Positions 42,570 to 51,987 of a stretch of DNA of 64,000 bases are shown one piece after another. How positions within the stretch are numbered: the stretch's first letter is position 1; each line of letters starts with the position of its first letter. The notes beneath the pieces are model-generated. The model ran no database searches, was not told where the DNA came from, and was given only the letters and a program-made list of their open reading frames with translations. Source of the stretch: JANNVK01 sp031430435 (lineage in GTDB: Bacteria > Acidobacteriota > Blastocatellia > Pyrinomonadales > Pyrinomonadaceae); the NCBI GenBank assembly GCA_031430435.1, contig JANPBM010000037.1, positions 1 to 64,000 on the forward strand, written 5' to 3'. The position numbers and the translations under genes were made by a program.

Positions 42570-43673
42570 ATGAGACTAAAACAGGAATTCAAAAGGCTAA
42601 AGAAAGATTTTGTTAAAGAATCAAGTCGTTATAGTGATTCAACGCTATCTGTTTATTTTATTGATGAAAATTCAGCAAACGATGATACAAAATTTGGCTT
42701 CCCAAATCATGCAATATCTTTGTGGCAATATATGGGCGAGAAAGATAGTTATTTAGAAGGTTTTGAAATTTCTAAATTGCAAACTACAAAATTTGGTTTG
42801 CCAAATTCTGTAATTAACGCCATTGGAGTTATTGAAGGAACTGACACCCCTATATTTGTTCGTATGGCAAATAGAGCAGGAAGTTTAATACCCAATAATG
42901 TAAATCTTCAAATTAATTTTCAAATTAACGACAATTTCCGTAAAGCCCATTCACTTGAAAAAACAGTTTTTGTGGCTAATGCAAATCCGTTGGCTAAATG
43001 GTTGAATCTTGTTCTTATGAGTGTTTCAACCTTTCAAAGCGAAAGATTTGAACAAAAAACCTTGGTGGTTGACCCATTTACTGCGTCCTTAGTGGTTTTT
43101 GATTACTTCTTGGATGAGGTTTTTGAATTAAAACGTAAAATTAAACAGTCAAGTTCTGATGAAGAAATATACGGACAAATTCTTGATATTTTGAAAAACA
43201 TGTCTTTGGTAATGGAAAAGAATCCGAAGCCCTTTGAACAACTTTGTGAAGAAGATTTAAGAACACATTTTCTTGTCCAATTAAATGGAATATTTGTGGG
43301 AAAGGCAACAGGTGAAACTTTCAACAATAAAGGCAAGACTGATATTTTGATAACTGAAAAAGGAAAAAATGTTTTTATCGGAGAATGTAAGTTCTAGAAA
43401 GGTGAGTCATTATTTCTTGAAACTATTGACCAATTACTTTCTTATTCAAGTTGGCGTGATACCAAAACTGCAATTTTGATTTTTAATCGAAATAAGAATT
43501 TTACAGACGTTCTAAATACGATTGAAAATGCTGTTCCAAAACATACTTGTTACAAAAGATTTATTAAGAAAATTGACGAAACAACTTTTCAATATATTTT
43601 TCATCAGCCAGAAGATAATAATCGTGAAATGACAATTACAATTTTGGCTTTTAATGTGCCTTCAAAGTCATAA
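42570..43673 (+). pseudogene. Restriction-type nuclease gene with one nonsense codon
   Basis: The frame is open from ATG 42570 to TAA 43673 except for TAG at 43395-43397. The break is in the nuclease core: KGKTDILITEKGKNVFIGEC, then KF, stop, KGESLFLETIDQLLSYSSWR and DTKTAILIFNRNKNF. In relatives the sequence is ECKFWKGxxxxLETIDQLLxYxxWRDTK, so TGG (Trp) has become TAG, directly after the catalytic Glu-x-Lys. The remaining 367 residues look undamaged, so the mutation is recent or suppressed. Two separate polypeptides would not be active. Confidence 0.85.
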
Positions 43674-44676
43674 TGCTTTCAAATAACCTGATTATCTCCG
43701 ACATCAAGCAAATCATCGAACAATCGCGTGAAAGTGCAATTCGTTCGGTGGATTTTGTGCGTGTGCAAATGTATTGGCACATCGGCGAGCGGATTTTTGT
43801 TGAAGAACAACAGGGGAAAGATCGTGCGGATTATGGGAGATTTCTTATCAAAAGCCTCGCGGAAACGCTCGAACCTGAGTTTGGAAGCGGTTTTTCTAAG
43901 CGTCAACTTGAAAGAATGCGGCAGTTTTATCGCACATTTCCAATTGCGTCCGCACTGCGGACGCAATTGAATTGGACGCAATACAAATCGCTGATAAGCA
44001 TCGAAAACGAAGATAAACGCGAGTTTTATATTGCCGAAACTGTCAAAAATAATTGGACTTCGCGGCAGACGGAACGCCAAATAAACTCGCAATTGTTTGA
44101 AAGATTGTTGCTGAACAATGATGTCGAAAGTGTTTTGGCAGTAGCGAGAAACGAAAAACTTCCAAGTGATGCGAGAGAAATTATAAAAGACCCGATGATT
44201 TTGGAATTTCTCGGACTCAAACGCGAAAGCAGTTATTACGAAAAAGATTTTGAGCAAGCCGTAATTACTAATTTGCAAGATTTTCTGCTCGAATCGGTAA
44301 CGGATTTTCATTTGTCGCCAGGCAAAAACAGATTCATCTTGACGACGACGAGTTTTTTATAGATTTAGTTTTCTACAACCGTTTGCTGCAATGTTTTGTG
44401 TTGTTTGAGATCAAAAAAGAAAAATTGACGCATCAAGATTTAGGTCAGTTGCAAATGTATGTAAATTATTATGACCGAATCGAGAAAACCGACTTTGAAA
44501 ATTCGACCATCGGAATTTTGCTTTGTGCCGATAAAAACGATTTGGTTGTAAAGTATTCTTTGCCCGAAAATAACCAACAAATTATGGCAAGTAAATACGA
44601 GTTGTTGTTGCCGACGGAAAAACAATTGATTGAAGAATTGAACAAAACCTTGAAAGAATTAAACTTGAAAAATTAA
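43673..44676 (+). pseudogene. DUF1016/YhcG-type nuclease gene with a single-base frameshift
   Basis: The first frame (43673-44362) reads MYWHIGERIFVEEQQGKDRA, then LAETLEPEFGSGFSKRQLER, typical of the DUF1016 N-terminal domain, and DFEQAVITNLQDFLLES. The PDDEXK core continues only in the next frame: GNGFSFVARQKQIHLDDDEF, DLVFYNRLLQCFVLFEIKKE, LTHQDLGQLQMYVNYYD, ILLCADKND, ending at 44676. One base has been lost near 44294. Start overlaps the previous pseudogene by one base. Both parts are well conserved, so the loss is recent. Confidence 0.85.
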
Positions 44677-44857
44677 AAATGAGTAAATCCGGTCTTTTCA
44701 AACTTTTACTTATCATTTCTGCTGCCGGCATTGCTATTAGCGGTCGCATTTTTAATCAAATATGTTTTCTTCACTTCGCCGTAAAATAATCAAGTTGAAA
44801 TTGCGATTCGTACGGTTGGTTGTGTGTGCAATTTGCTTGAAATCGTACTTTATTAGC

Positions 44858-45718
44858 TCAAAAGGCTTTATTTTGCCCGAAATACTCGACCATAAATTTC
44901 AACGCATTGAGCGATTTCAAAAAATAATATCCGTATTGATCTTTCAAAAGCATAACCGAGAGTGAGAAAACAAAAAGCCCAAGCATCATTTTAACCGGCA
45001 TTGCCAAGAAAAATACGTTAATTTGCGGGGCAACCCGGTTGATAATTCCGAAGAAAATATCCGTCAACAACAAGGCTAAAACAATCGGCAAAGAAAGCTG
45101 AACACCGATAAACAAAGTTTCCGCCGAAACATTTATCAGCAATTCCAGAGAAGGTGTAAAACCGCCGTGAACTTCGGGAAATCTGGTTGCCGGAATGGCT
45201 TCGAAACTGTCAATTAAAACCTTGAGAAATTCGCGGTGCAAACCTGCCAAGATAAACAGAACCAACGAAAGTTGAAACTTAAACTCTCCGAGTCCGGAAA
45301 CTTTTTCGCCTAATTGCGGAGCCATTACTTCTGCCATCGAAGCGCCGCGCTGAACGTCTATAAACCTGCCGGCAACTTGAATTCCTTCAAAAACCGCAGT
45401 CGAAATATAACTCAGAGTAAAGCCGATGAAGCATTCCTTCATCATCAAAAAGAAAAACCCGACGGGACCGAAATTCAATTCGCCGCCGGTTTGGGCAACT
45501 TCTGCCGCCAGTTGCGGATAAGTTATACTCGTCAATGCCAAAGCCACGGCAATTTTCACTTTCGCCGGAGTGGCTTTTCCGCCCAAAAACGGGACAAAAG
45601 CAACGTATGAAACGATTCTCGCAAAACACAATCCGAACAGCACCAAAAAGGTTTGCGGACTGTTCCCAACCTCAAAAGTCTTTAAGATATAAGCTAAAAG
45701 TTCAAAAACTCCGTTCAT
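44858..45718 (-). CDS. sctT: Type III export apparatus protein SctT (FliR family)
   Basis: A 286-residue, six-helix inner-membrane protein of the FliR/SctT export gate. Family blocks: FARIVSYVAFVPFLGGKATP, ECFIGFTLSYISTAVFEGIQ, AGRFIDVQRGASMAEVMAPQ, and RVAPQINVFFLAMPVKMMLG near the C-terminus. The D-x-QRGA sequence after the AG motif is what SctT of injectisomes has; flagellar FliR usually reads G-x-QMG-x. Last gene of the minus-strand type III operon, four bases after sctS. Assignment to the injectisome rather than flagellar branch is by eye. Confidence 0.8.
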   Translation of the reverse strand: MNGVFELLAYILKTFEVGNSPQTFLVLFGLCFARIVSYVAFVPFLGGKATPAKVKIAVALALTSITYPQLAAEVAQTGGELNFGPVGFFFLMMKECFIGFTLSYISTAVFEGIQVAGRFIDVQRGASMAEVMAPQLGEKVSGLGEFKFQLSLVLFILAGLHREFLKVLIDSFEAIPATRFPEVHGGFTPSLELLINVSAETLFIGVQLSLPIVLALLLTDIFFGIINRVAPQINVFFLAMPVKMMLGLFVFSLSVMLLKDQYGYYFLKSLNALKFMVEYFGQNKAF

Positions 45719-45722
45719 TTAT

Positions 45723-45998
45723 CTATCCGATCGGGCTTGCTCCGACCCGCAAAATCACATCAAAAACCGTGTTCATAAAATTTTTCATCGTTTCAATCAT
45801 CGAAGGAAAAAGCCATATAATTATCAGTGCCGTGATAATAACTTTCGGCACAAATGTCAGCGTTTGCTCTTGTACCTGAGTCAATGCCTGCATTAAACTG
45901 ACGATTAAACCTACAATTAAACTTGCCAACAGCGGTATCAGCGAAAGTTCGAGAATCAGCCACAAACCTTGTTGGGCTATTAGTGTTGCTTCGTTCAT
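45723..45998 (-). CDS. sctS: Type III export apparatus protein SctS (FliQ family)
   Basis: A 91-residue protein with two membrane helices (ILELSLIPLLASLIVGLIVS; VIITALIIIWLFPSMIETM) around the diagnostic MQALTQVQEQTLTFVPK. QALTQ(V/I)QEQTL is the SctS form, while FVPK recalls FliQ (FIPK), so it looks intermediate. I use ATG 45998; the extended reading from 46055 has no similarity. SctS subunits form the export channel with SctR and SctT. Confidence 0.85.
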   Translation of the reverse strand: MNEATLIAQQGLWLILELSLIPLLASLIVGLIVSLMQALTQVQEQTLTFVPKVIITALIIIWLFPSMIETMKNFMNTVFDVILRVGASPIG

Positions 45999-46012
45999 AT
46001 TTCCTCGTAATT

Positions 46013-46822
46013 TTATAAATAACCCATCACCAATCTTTGGATTAAAACCGTCCAACCATCGGTAAGTACAAACAATAAAAGTTTAAACGGCAAAGAAATT
46101 GTGGTCGGTGAAAGCATAAACATTCCCATCGCCTGCAAAATGTTGGAAATAATCATATCAATCACCAAAAACGGAATAAAAATATAGAAACCGATTACAA
46201 ATGCCTTACTTAATTCGGTTGTTACAAACGACGGAACAAGGACTCGAAAATCCTCCGCCGTGATTTCTTCGGCATTGTTCACTTGGTTTCTGTTTGCCAT
46301 TCTGACGGCTAAATCACGAAACATATTGCGGTTTTCATCGCTCGAAAAACGTCTCAAAAACTGGCGTAACGGCTCTTTTCCCCTCATTGCAATGTCTATT
46401 ATTTGTTCAACTTTTACTTCTTCGAAAATAATTTTCGTACCTGCTTCCTGATACATTCTTTCAACCACGGGAGCCATAATAAAAATGCTCAAAATCAGCG
46501 AAATGCCTGTGATTACTTGGTTCGGAGGAGCTTGTTGGGTTCCCATCGCATTTCGTAAAATAGATAAAACAACCGAAATTTTCACAAACGAAGTAAGCAT
46601 TATCAGACCGAAAGGAGCCAGCGAAAGCATTCCGACGACAAGAATCAAGACAACGGGATTCGATGTCCCGAACGGACTTTCTGCCTTTTGCGCCAAAACT
46701 GTGTTAGTCGAAATCAAAAAAGTTCCGAACAACATCAACGACAAAAAACTTGCATAAATTTTTTGTCGTTTGCTTAATTTCCGACTGACTTTCATATAAA
46801 ACTTTTTCATAAAACTGTTCAA
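46013..46822 (-). CDS. sctR: Type III export apparatus protein SctR (FliP family)
   Basis: A 269-residue export-gate protein. It has a signal-like N-terminus (IYASFLSLMLFGTFLISTNT), then SFVKISVVLSILRNAMGTQQ, APPNQVITGISLILSIFIMA, PLRQFLRRF, FVTTELSKAFVIGFYIFIPF, and SPTTISLPFKLLLFVLTDGW. The VKxxVVxSxLRNAxGxQQ, ISNILxAMGM and TISLPFKLLLFVLxDGW wording follows SctR more than FliP. Cleavable signal peptides are, however, a FliP habit. Start overlaps the FliO-like gene by four bases. Confidence 0.88.
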   Translation of the reverse strand: MNSFMKKFYMKVSRKLSKRQKIYASFLSLMLFGTFLISTNTVLAQKAESPFGTSNPVVLILVVGMLSLAPFGLIMLTSFVKISVVLSILRNAMGTQQAPPNQVITGISLILSIFIMAPVVERMYQEAGTKIIFEEVKVEQIIDIAMRGKEPLRQFLRRFSSDENRNMFRDLAVRMANRNQVNNAEEITAEDFRVLVPSFVTTELSKAFVIGFYIFIPFLVIDMIISNILQAMGMFMLSPTTISLPFKLLLFVLTDGWTVLIQRLVMGYL

Positions 46823-47184
46823 CCTTTCTTTTTTAAGATTTCCGCAAGTTTGTCGGCAAATTTGCCGCCTTTCAGTTGTTTACCTGAGCGTTGCAAAATC
46901 TTTCTTTCAATTTCGGCAACTTCAAGTTCATTTAATTCGCTGAGTAAATTAACGCTGTTTTCTGATGATGCAATCAACATCCAACGTCCGCCGACCTCGA
47001 TTACATACAAATTTCTTTTAGCGTCGAGCGGAACTTTTTCGACCACCCGAACAATGCTGTCGGCAAATTGAAAGCCCGAAATTCGCGGTAAAATCACTCT
47101 GAACGTCAGATAAATTAAGCCGCAAACGACACCCAAAGACAAAAGCATTTGGACAAAATTTGAAATCAATTGAAATGTTTCCAT
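46819..47184 (-). CDS. fliO: FliO-like export apparatus assembly protein
   Basis: A 121-residue protein with one N-terminal membrane helix (MLLSLGVVCGLIYLTFRVIL) and a small beta domain, IVRVVEKVPLDAKRNLYVIE then VGGRWMLIASSENSVNLLSE, which is the FliO pattern (R-x-I-x-V-x-E-x-x-P-L-x-x-K-x-x-L-x-V-x-E-V-G). FliO helps assemble the FliP ring in flagella and is normally missing from injectisomes. Its place, overlapping sctR by four bases and following sctQ by six, shows it belongs to this operon. Confidence 0.75.
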   Translation of the reverse strand: METFQLISNFVQMLLSLGVVCGLIYLTFRVILPRISGFQFADSIVRVVEKVPLDAKRNLYVIEVGGRWMLIASSENSVNLLSELNELEVAEIERKILQRSGKQLKGGKFADKLAEILKKKG

Positions 47185-47190
47185 AAAATA

Positions 47191-48588
47191 TCAGACGAAA
47201 ACCTTTGTCAATCGAACACCCAAATTTCCTTCAATATCAACCAATTCGCCGACCGCAATTTTCTTTCCGTCGGTTTGAAGTTCAACGGCATCGGTCGCCT
47301 TGCACCCAAGTTCGATAATTTGTCCGTTTCTGAGCCGCGAAAGCTCTTCCAAATTCATTTTTCTGCACGCTAAAACTATATTTACATTGAGCATCACGTT
47401 GTCTAAAACAACCGACACATCTTCGCTTTCACTCTCAAATTCATCGTTTAATTCTGTATCCATTTTTATCCGCTCCGGCGTATTTTCTTGGCGTGTGTCA
47501 GTCAAAATATCTTTGACTGAAATCATTAGCTTTCCGTTGAATTGCGGCTCGATTTCGCCGTAAATTCTAAAATTATCGGCAAATTCGAGATATGAATTTG
47601 CACTCAAAATCGATTCGTCCCATTCAATAAAACTTTCTTCTAAAACAATAAAATCGCCTTGTTCCAAGCCCGCCAGTTCTTTGACCGTAAAATTGGTCGC
47701 GCCAACCAATAATTTTGATTCGAGTTCAAATGCAATTTGCTTATATTTGTGCAAAGCATCGAATTCGCTGTGGCGTTTGAGCAACGGATTTTCGTATTGA
47801 TTAAGCTCTTGTAAAAAACCTGATGTATAGATAAAATGGGCGTTTCCGACCACGTCGCCGATTTCCAAACGAACCGTCGCATCCATTCCGCGCAACATTT
47901 CTTTGTTTTGTTTAATTTCAAACCAACTCGGAAATTGTTGTTCGACCGAACTGACGCGAAACAACGATTCGCCCGCCTTTTCGTTTAAATCGCCTAATAA
48001 ACAAACCGCTAAAAATTCAGCCACAGTTTCTTCGGTGCGGGAAAGTTTTCGTCTGACTAATTTGGTTAACCCCAATTCGCCTAGTGTTTTATCGACAATT
48101 TGCGAGGCAAAAACCGAGTCCAAAACCAAGGTTGCCGAATGTTTTCCGGGTTCGGCAATAACCGAAATAAAAAGCGATTGTTCGCCCTCGGCGGCGGCGA
48201 AAATTTCACTTAAATTGACTTCTCTGTTATCGACGACTCGGATTAAAACCTTGCCTGCGTCGCCAAAAATAAAATGCGACAAACTTGCCTCGATTTCGTT
48301 AAAACCGAGGTTGGAAAATTTAGCCGGCAAAAGCTGAAATGTATTGGAAAACTTCACTTCGGCTTTGGCAAGTTTCGGCAAATTATCTGCCCAAAGTTTT
48401 TTCGGAACACGTTCGGGAATCGCCTCGTTTTCGAGAATAATTTCTTCGGGTATCTCTTCGTCGTAAAACGCTAATTCTTCAATTTGCGAAACACTTGAGC
48501 CAAAAAAATCAACGGCAAACGGATCGCCCAAAGACTGTGTGCTTTTTTCGTCTAAATTACGAATTGTTTCTTTTGTGTCTAACATCAA
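47191..48588 (-). CDS. sctQ: Type III cytoplasmic-ring protein SctQ (two SpoA domains)
   Basis: A 465-residue protein with an N-terminal region of FliM/SctQ type (about 65-265) and two SpoA domains: about 280-358 (IAFELESKLLVGATNFTVKE, LAGLEQGDFIVLEES) and about 390-463 (DNVMLNVNIVLACRKMNLEE, LRNGQIIELGC, VGELVDIEGNLGVRLTKV). Flagella split these domains between FliM and FliN; injectisomes carry them in one SctQ. The second domain may also be made from an internal start. It would form the sorting platform. ATG 48588 or the adjacent ATG 48585 can serve as start. Confidence 0.8.
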   Translation of the reverse strand: MMLDTKETIRNLDEKSTQSLGDPFAVDFFGSSVSQIEELAFYDEEIPEEIILENEAIPERVPKKLWADNLPKLAKAEVKFSNTFQLLPAKFSNLGFNEIEASLSHFIFGDAGKVLIRVVDNREVNLSEIFAAAEGEQSLFISVIAEPGKHSATLVLDSVFASQIVDKTLGELGLTKLVRRKLSRTEETVAEFLAVCLLGDLNEKAGESLFRVSSVEQQFPSWFEIKQNKEMLRGMDATVRLEIGDVVGNAHFIYTSGFLQELNQYENPLLKRHSEFDALHKYKQIAFELESKLLVGATNFTVKELAGLEQGDFIVLEESFIEWDESILSANSYLEFADNFRIYGEIEPQFNGKLMISVKDILTDTRQENTPERIKMDTELNDEFESESEDVSVVLDNVMLNVNIVLACRKMNLEELSRLRNGQIIELGCKATDAVELQTDGKKIAVGELVDIEGNLGVRLTKVFV

Positions 48589-48605
48589 GTAACTTTTTCA
48601 AACTG

Positions 48606-49409
48606 TCAAACTCGATACGAATTATTGTTTACCGTACGGACAACTTCTTCGGTTTCAACAGTTTGCGTATTTACCGAGGTTTTTGTTTTAATCGTTTGCA
48701 ATTCGGCGTTTCGCTCTTTTCGGTTATCTTGATTATCGGTCGAAGAATCCGCCAAAGAGGTTTTAATCGTTGAAATTTGGATTCCGCGATTGTGCAAAAT
48801 GTCACTCAATTCCTTGGTTTTCGCTTCAACTTGCAGCCTTGCTTTTTCAGATTTTGAAACAAATTCGGCGATAACTTTGCCGTTTATGTCATTCGACAGT
48901 TTTATTTGCAAACCTTCGAGTACCGAGTTTTTGAGTTGAATAACGACCTGCGGAAGATTCAAATCCGATAATTGCGTACGCACGGAAGAAACAATTTTTT
49001 CAATGTCGGCGATGTGCAAAATTGCTCTGGCGTTGATGTTTTCCAGATTTGGCGCCGAAGTTTCGGTGCCGTTCATCCGCCACGCCGCCAACCCCGCATT
49101 CGTTTCCGCATTCCCGTTCGAATCGTCCGTGCCGCCGTCGTCTTTCTTTTCCGAAACCCGTTTATGGTCTTTCGACAATTTTTCGGTTTCCTTATCATCG
49201 ACCTTGCTTTCTTTAGTCGAAGTTTTATCGTCGGAATCCTTTTCTTTATCACGGTTTACAACCGATTCAAAAATATTGGCAAAGTCGCCATACGGAGCAT
49301 CGCCGCTATCGGGACGAAAATTCTCTTCAAAATTGTTTTGCCCTGCGGCAAGTTGTCGGGTTCGGGCAGTTTCGTTTTGATTTGTTTGTTTTGAATTATC
49401 GATTCTCAT
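48606..49409 (-). CDS. FliK/SctP-like length-control protein
   Basis: A 267-residue protein. The first 120 residues are disordered and charged (Asp/Lys/Glu/Ser/Asn-rich), followed by a compact segment: ILHIADIEKIVSSVRTQLSD, LPQVVIQLKNSVLEGLQIKL, and ARLQVEAKTKELSDILHNRG. This is the hook-length-control C-terminal fold (L-x-P-x-x-L-G-x-V-x-V-x-L... L-x-x-x-L-x-x-L-x-x-x-G). FliK and SctP measure hook or needle length and switch substrate. The start lies 14 bases inside the end of the upstream TPR gene. Confidence 0.65.
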   Translation of the reverse strand: MRIDNSKQTNQNETARTRQLAAGQNNFEENFRPDSGDAPYGDFANIFESVVNRDKEKDSDDKTSTKESKVDDKETEKLSKDHKRVSEKKDDGGTDDSNGNAETNAGLAAWRMNGTETSAPNLENINARAILHIADIEKIVSSVRTQLSDLNLPQVVIQLKNSVLEGLQIKLSNDINGKVIAEFVSKSEKARLQVEAKTKELSDILHNRGIQISTIKTSLADSSTDNQDNRKERNAELQTIKTKTSVNTQTVETEEVVRTVNNNSYRV

Positions 49410-50904
49410 ATTTTACTCTCTTCTTTGCTTTTTTAATCATTTCTTCAACTTTTTGGCGGGTAATAACCTTTCCTTCTTTATCGGATTCCAACGATTTTTG
49501 CCACGAATCGATCGCCAACGATAAATCTTTCAGTTCAAAGTACATATTGCCTAATCTGAGGTACGCAAGCGCAGATTTTTGATCGACTTTAATCGCCTCC
49601 CGATAACTGTCAATCGCCCGAATATTTTGTTTCATCTCAACAAAACAATCACCTATGGCAACATATATTTCAGGCAACGGTTTTTCGGCGGCTAATTCTT
49701 GATACAGGTTAATCGCCTCGGTGTAACTTTCGTATAATTTCAAACTGTTTGCCAAATTTAGCGAAGATTCAAAAGTTTTGTACTTATATTTATAGGCGCT
49801 CAGATAATAACCCAAGGCTTCTTTGCCGCGTCCGCTTGCCTTCAAAGCATCGCCGAGTCGGCTGTAAACAACTCCGAATTTCGGATCGATTTTAATCGAA
49901 GACAGAAAACTGTCGATTGCCCGTCTGTAATCTTTGGCGGCGAGATATGCAAGACCGACTCCGTAATAAGGCATCGGCGTGGTTTCTCGCAGTTTCTCTT
50001 TCATAAAAACAGAGATTGAGACAGAACCTTCAAATGAATTTATGGCTTGGACAAAATTCCCTTGCAAAAGATTGATTTGACCTTCGGCAAACTTATTCAG
50101 CAAATTAACCTTTTCTTTTGAATAATTCGGAAGACTTTCGTTTTTCAATGTTTGTTGATAAACATAATTCCAATCATTCAAAGTTACTTTGTCGGTTGAT
50201 GTCGGATCGTAGAATCTGACGAGAACATTGAGAATATTTTGCGAAATAATGCTCAAACCCACCGATTTACCGGTTGATTTGTCTTCGGGCGAACCGAAAC
50301 TGTCGCTTTGGTTGTTCGGCTCTTCGGGTTTTTCAACCTTGGCGGGCTGAGTTTGAACAACTTCGGCGACCTCAACTTTTTGGGCAACTTCTTCACTGAA
50401 ATCTTTAATATACGGCGACAAATCGATAACATCTTGATCTGCGCTGACAGTTAATTCCAATAAATCTGTAATAGCTTGACCGTTTCTTTTAACATAAATC
50501 AAATGTTTTCCCGCAGTCAACGGAATTTCGATTTGAGCGTCTTTATTAACGTAAAAACCTTTTTTATCGATTTCAATCTCTAAGCCGGCTTCAGGCGTGG
50601 TAAAAGAAACTTTGATAAATTTGCCGCGTTGCGGTTTTGTCGCCACAGCTTTAACTTTTTTCGGCTTAGGCTGAGTATCAATTTTTTTCGGCGGCGGCGG
50701 TTCAACCTTTTTGACAACCACAGGCGGTTTTACCGTCGGTTTTACGATTTTGACGGCAGGTTTAACCGTCGGTTTTGAAACTGCCGGTTCTTTAAGTTTG
50801 TCCAGTGAATCTTTTGGCTTGTTAGGTTGCGAAAACGCCGCTGTTTGCACCAACAAAAGTGTCGCCAAAAATGTAAACAGTGTTCCTATTTTAAAATCTT
50901 TCAT
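49396..50904 (-). CDS. Exported TPR protein of the type III operon
   Basis: A 502-residue protein: signal peptide (IGTLFTFLATLLLVQTAAFS), a Pro/Lys/Val-rich stretch (about 30-90), a small beta domain of PEGA type (ISFTTPEAG-like VSFTTPEAGLEIEIDKKGFY, LTAGKHLIYVKRNG) at about 95-155, and at least five TPRs from residue 270 on (AYLAAKDYRRAIDSFLSSIK, ALKASGRGKEALGYYLSAYK, AIDSYREAIKVDQKSALAYL). Being periplasmic and co-transcribed, it may be an outer component or pilotin-like helper; no standard Sct name applies. Confidence 0.75.
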   Translation of the reverse strand: MKDFKIGTLFTFLATLLLVQTAAFSQPNKPKDSLDKLKEPAVSKPTVKPAVKIVKPTVKPPVVVKKVEPPPPKKIDTQPKPKKVKAVATKPQRGKFIKVSFTTPEAGLEIEIDKKGFYVNKDAQIEIPLTAGKHLIYVKRNGQAITDLLELTVSADQDVIDLSPYIKDFSEEVAQKVEVAEVVQTQPAKVEKPEEPNNQSDSFGSPEDKSTGKSVGLSIISQNILNVLVRFYDPTSTDKVTLNDWNYVYQQTLKNESLPNYSKEKVNLLNKFAEGQINLLQGNFVQAINSFEGSVSISVFMKEKLRETTPMPYYGVGLAYLAAKDYRRAIDSFLSSIKIDPKFGVVYSRLGDALKASGRGKEALGYYLSAYKYKYKTFESSLNLANSLKLYESYTEAINLYQELAAEKPLPEIYVAIGDCFVEMKQNIRAIDSYREAIKVDQKSALAYLRLGNMYFELKDLSLAIDSWQKSLESDKEGKVITRQKVEEMIKKAKKRVKYENR

Positions 50905-50934
50905 TGTAAATCTCCAATCTTGAAAACAATCCGC

Positions 50935-51987
50935 TTAAACGCCGGATTTGACCACCACATATCTGAACCCGACAATTTTATCCTTGAAATTTTCCGGCAC
51001 CGCATGCGACTCGCTGGTCGTTAAGGTTGCCGCTTCGTCGCCCGCCGAACCGCCTTTCACAAGTCGCTGTAATTGACCTTTGTCATACATCGGCTTACCT
51101 TTTGTATTAAGTTCTATTTCCGATGTCCACTCCCACACATTGCCCGACATGTCATACGCCCCGAACGTTGATTTATTTTTCTCGAAACTCTTTACGCTGC
51201 CAACTTTTCCTTTGGTTGTAACGGCTTTTTTATCCCACTCGTTTCCCCACGGATAGCGATAATTTTCATCCCCCTTGGCGGCTCGTTCCCATTCAATTTC
51301 GGTCGGCAACCTGACTTCGGCGCCTATCTTTTTTGAAAGCCATTCGCAATAAGCCGTAACGTCGGCAAAAGAGATGTTGGTTACGGGAAAAGTTTCAGAA
51401 CCGGTCGGGAACTTTTGTTTGTTCCAATCAGCCGGGGCTTTGCGTTTTGTTTCAATCACAAATTCCGCATATTGCCCGTTTGTAACTTCAGTTTCGGCAA
51501 TATAAAAATCATCGACGAACTTTCGTTGCAGCGGTTTTTCGGTTTTTTCGCCACCCGTTGTCGTTTCACCGCCTTTGACAAAAACTACCCCTTTTATTAT
51601 CGGTGTTTCAGGTACCGAAGTTTCCTCTTTTTTTTCGACTTCGGCGATTTCCGGAGTCGGATTCGGTGTGGTTACAGTTTCAGGCACAGCCGGCAAAGTC
51701 GATTCGACGACCGGCAACACAGCCTGTTCGGGTTGCTTTTCAGGTTCGGCTTTTTTTTCTTCGGTTTTAGAAGCTGAAAATACGCCTGAGACTCGAGTTA
51801 CCAATTTTTCTCGATTTTCGGAACCTTTGGCTTTTACGCCGGTAAAATACCAAGCCCCGTAACCGCCCGAAACGGCAATAACCGCACAAACGATTCCTGC
51901 CAAGATAACCGGAAAAAACCGAGATTGTTTTTTCACATTGTTTTTAGTTTGTGATTTAGAGTTCTTTTTCTTTGAAACATTCGCCAT
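50935..51987 (-). CDS. Membrane-anchored SUMF1/FGE-like protein, first gene of the type III operon
   Basis: A 350-residue protein with a basic N-terminus, one membrane helix (FFPVILAGIVCAVIAVSGGY), a Pro/Glu/Thr linker and an FGE-sulfatase fold from about residue 160: VVFVKGGETTTGG, FVDDFYIAETEVTNGQYAEF, RLPTEIEWERAAKG, YDMSGNVWEWTSEI, LVKGGSAGDEAA, and the ending GFRYVVVK. It is a relative of the protein at 15.1 kb. Catalytic cysteines are not evident. It begins the eight-gene minus-strand operon, 30 bases before the TPR gene. Confidence 0.75.
   Translation of the reverse strand: MANVSKKKNSKSQTKNNVKKQSRFFPVILAGIVCAVIAVSGGYGAWYFTGVKAKGSENREKLVTRVSGVFSASKTEEKKAEPEKQPEQAVLPVVESTLPAVPETVTTPNPTPEIAEVEKKEETSVPETPIIKGVVFVKGGETTTGGEKTEKPLQRKFVDDFYIAETEVTNGQYAEFVIETKRKAPADWNKQKFPTGSETFPVTNISFADVTAYCEWLSKKIGAEVRLPTEIEWERAAKGDENYRYPWGNEWDKKAVTTKGKVGSVKSFEKNKSTFGAYDMSGNVWEWTSEIELNTKGKPMYDKGQLQRLVKGGSAGDEAATLTTSESHAVPENFKDKIVGFRYVVVKSGV

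Noticed and set aside
44679..44789. A 36-codon frame opening MSKSGLFKLLLIISAAGIAI after the frameshifted nuclease gene
   Set aside because: It has one hydrophobic stretch but no ribosome site and no similarity, and sits in a short gap between convergent genes. It may be a gene remnant; there is not enough to call it.
44858..49409. Calling the export genes a flagellar operon
   Set aside because: FliO and a FliK-like protein fit flagella, but SctR/SctT wording, the single double-SpoA SctQ and the DUF1521/TPR neighbours point the other way. I kept the flagellar option as the stated alternative.
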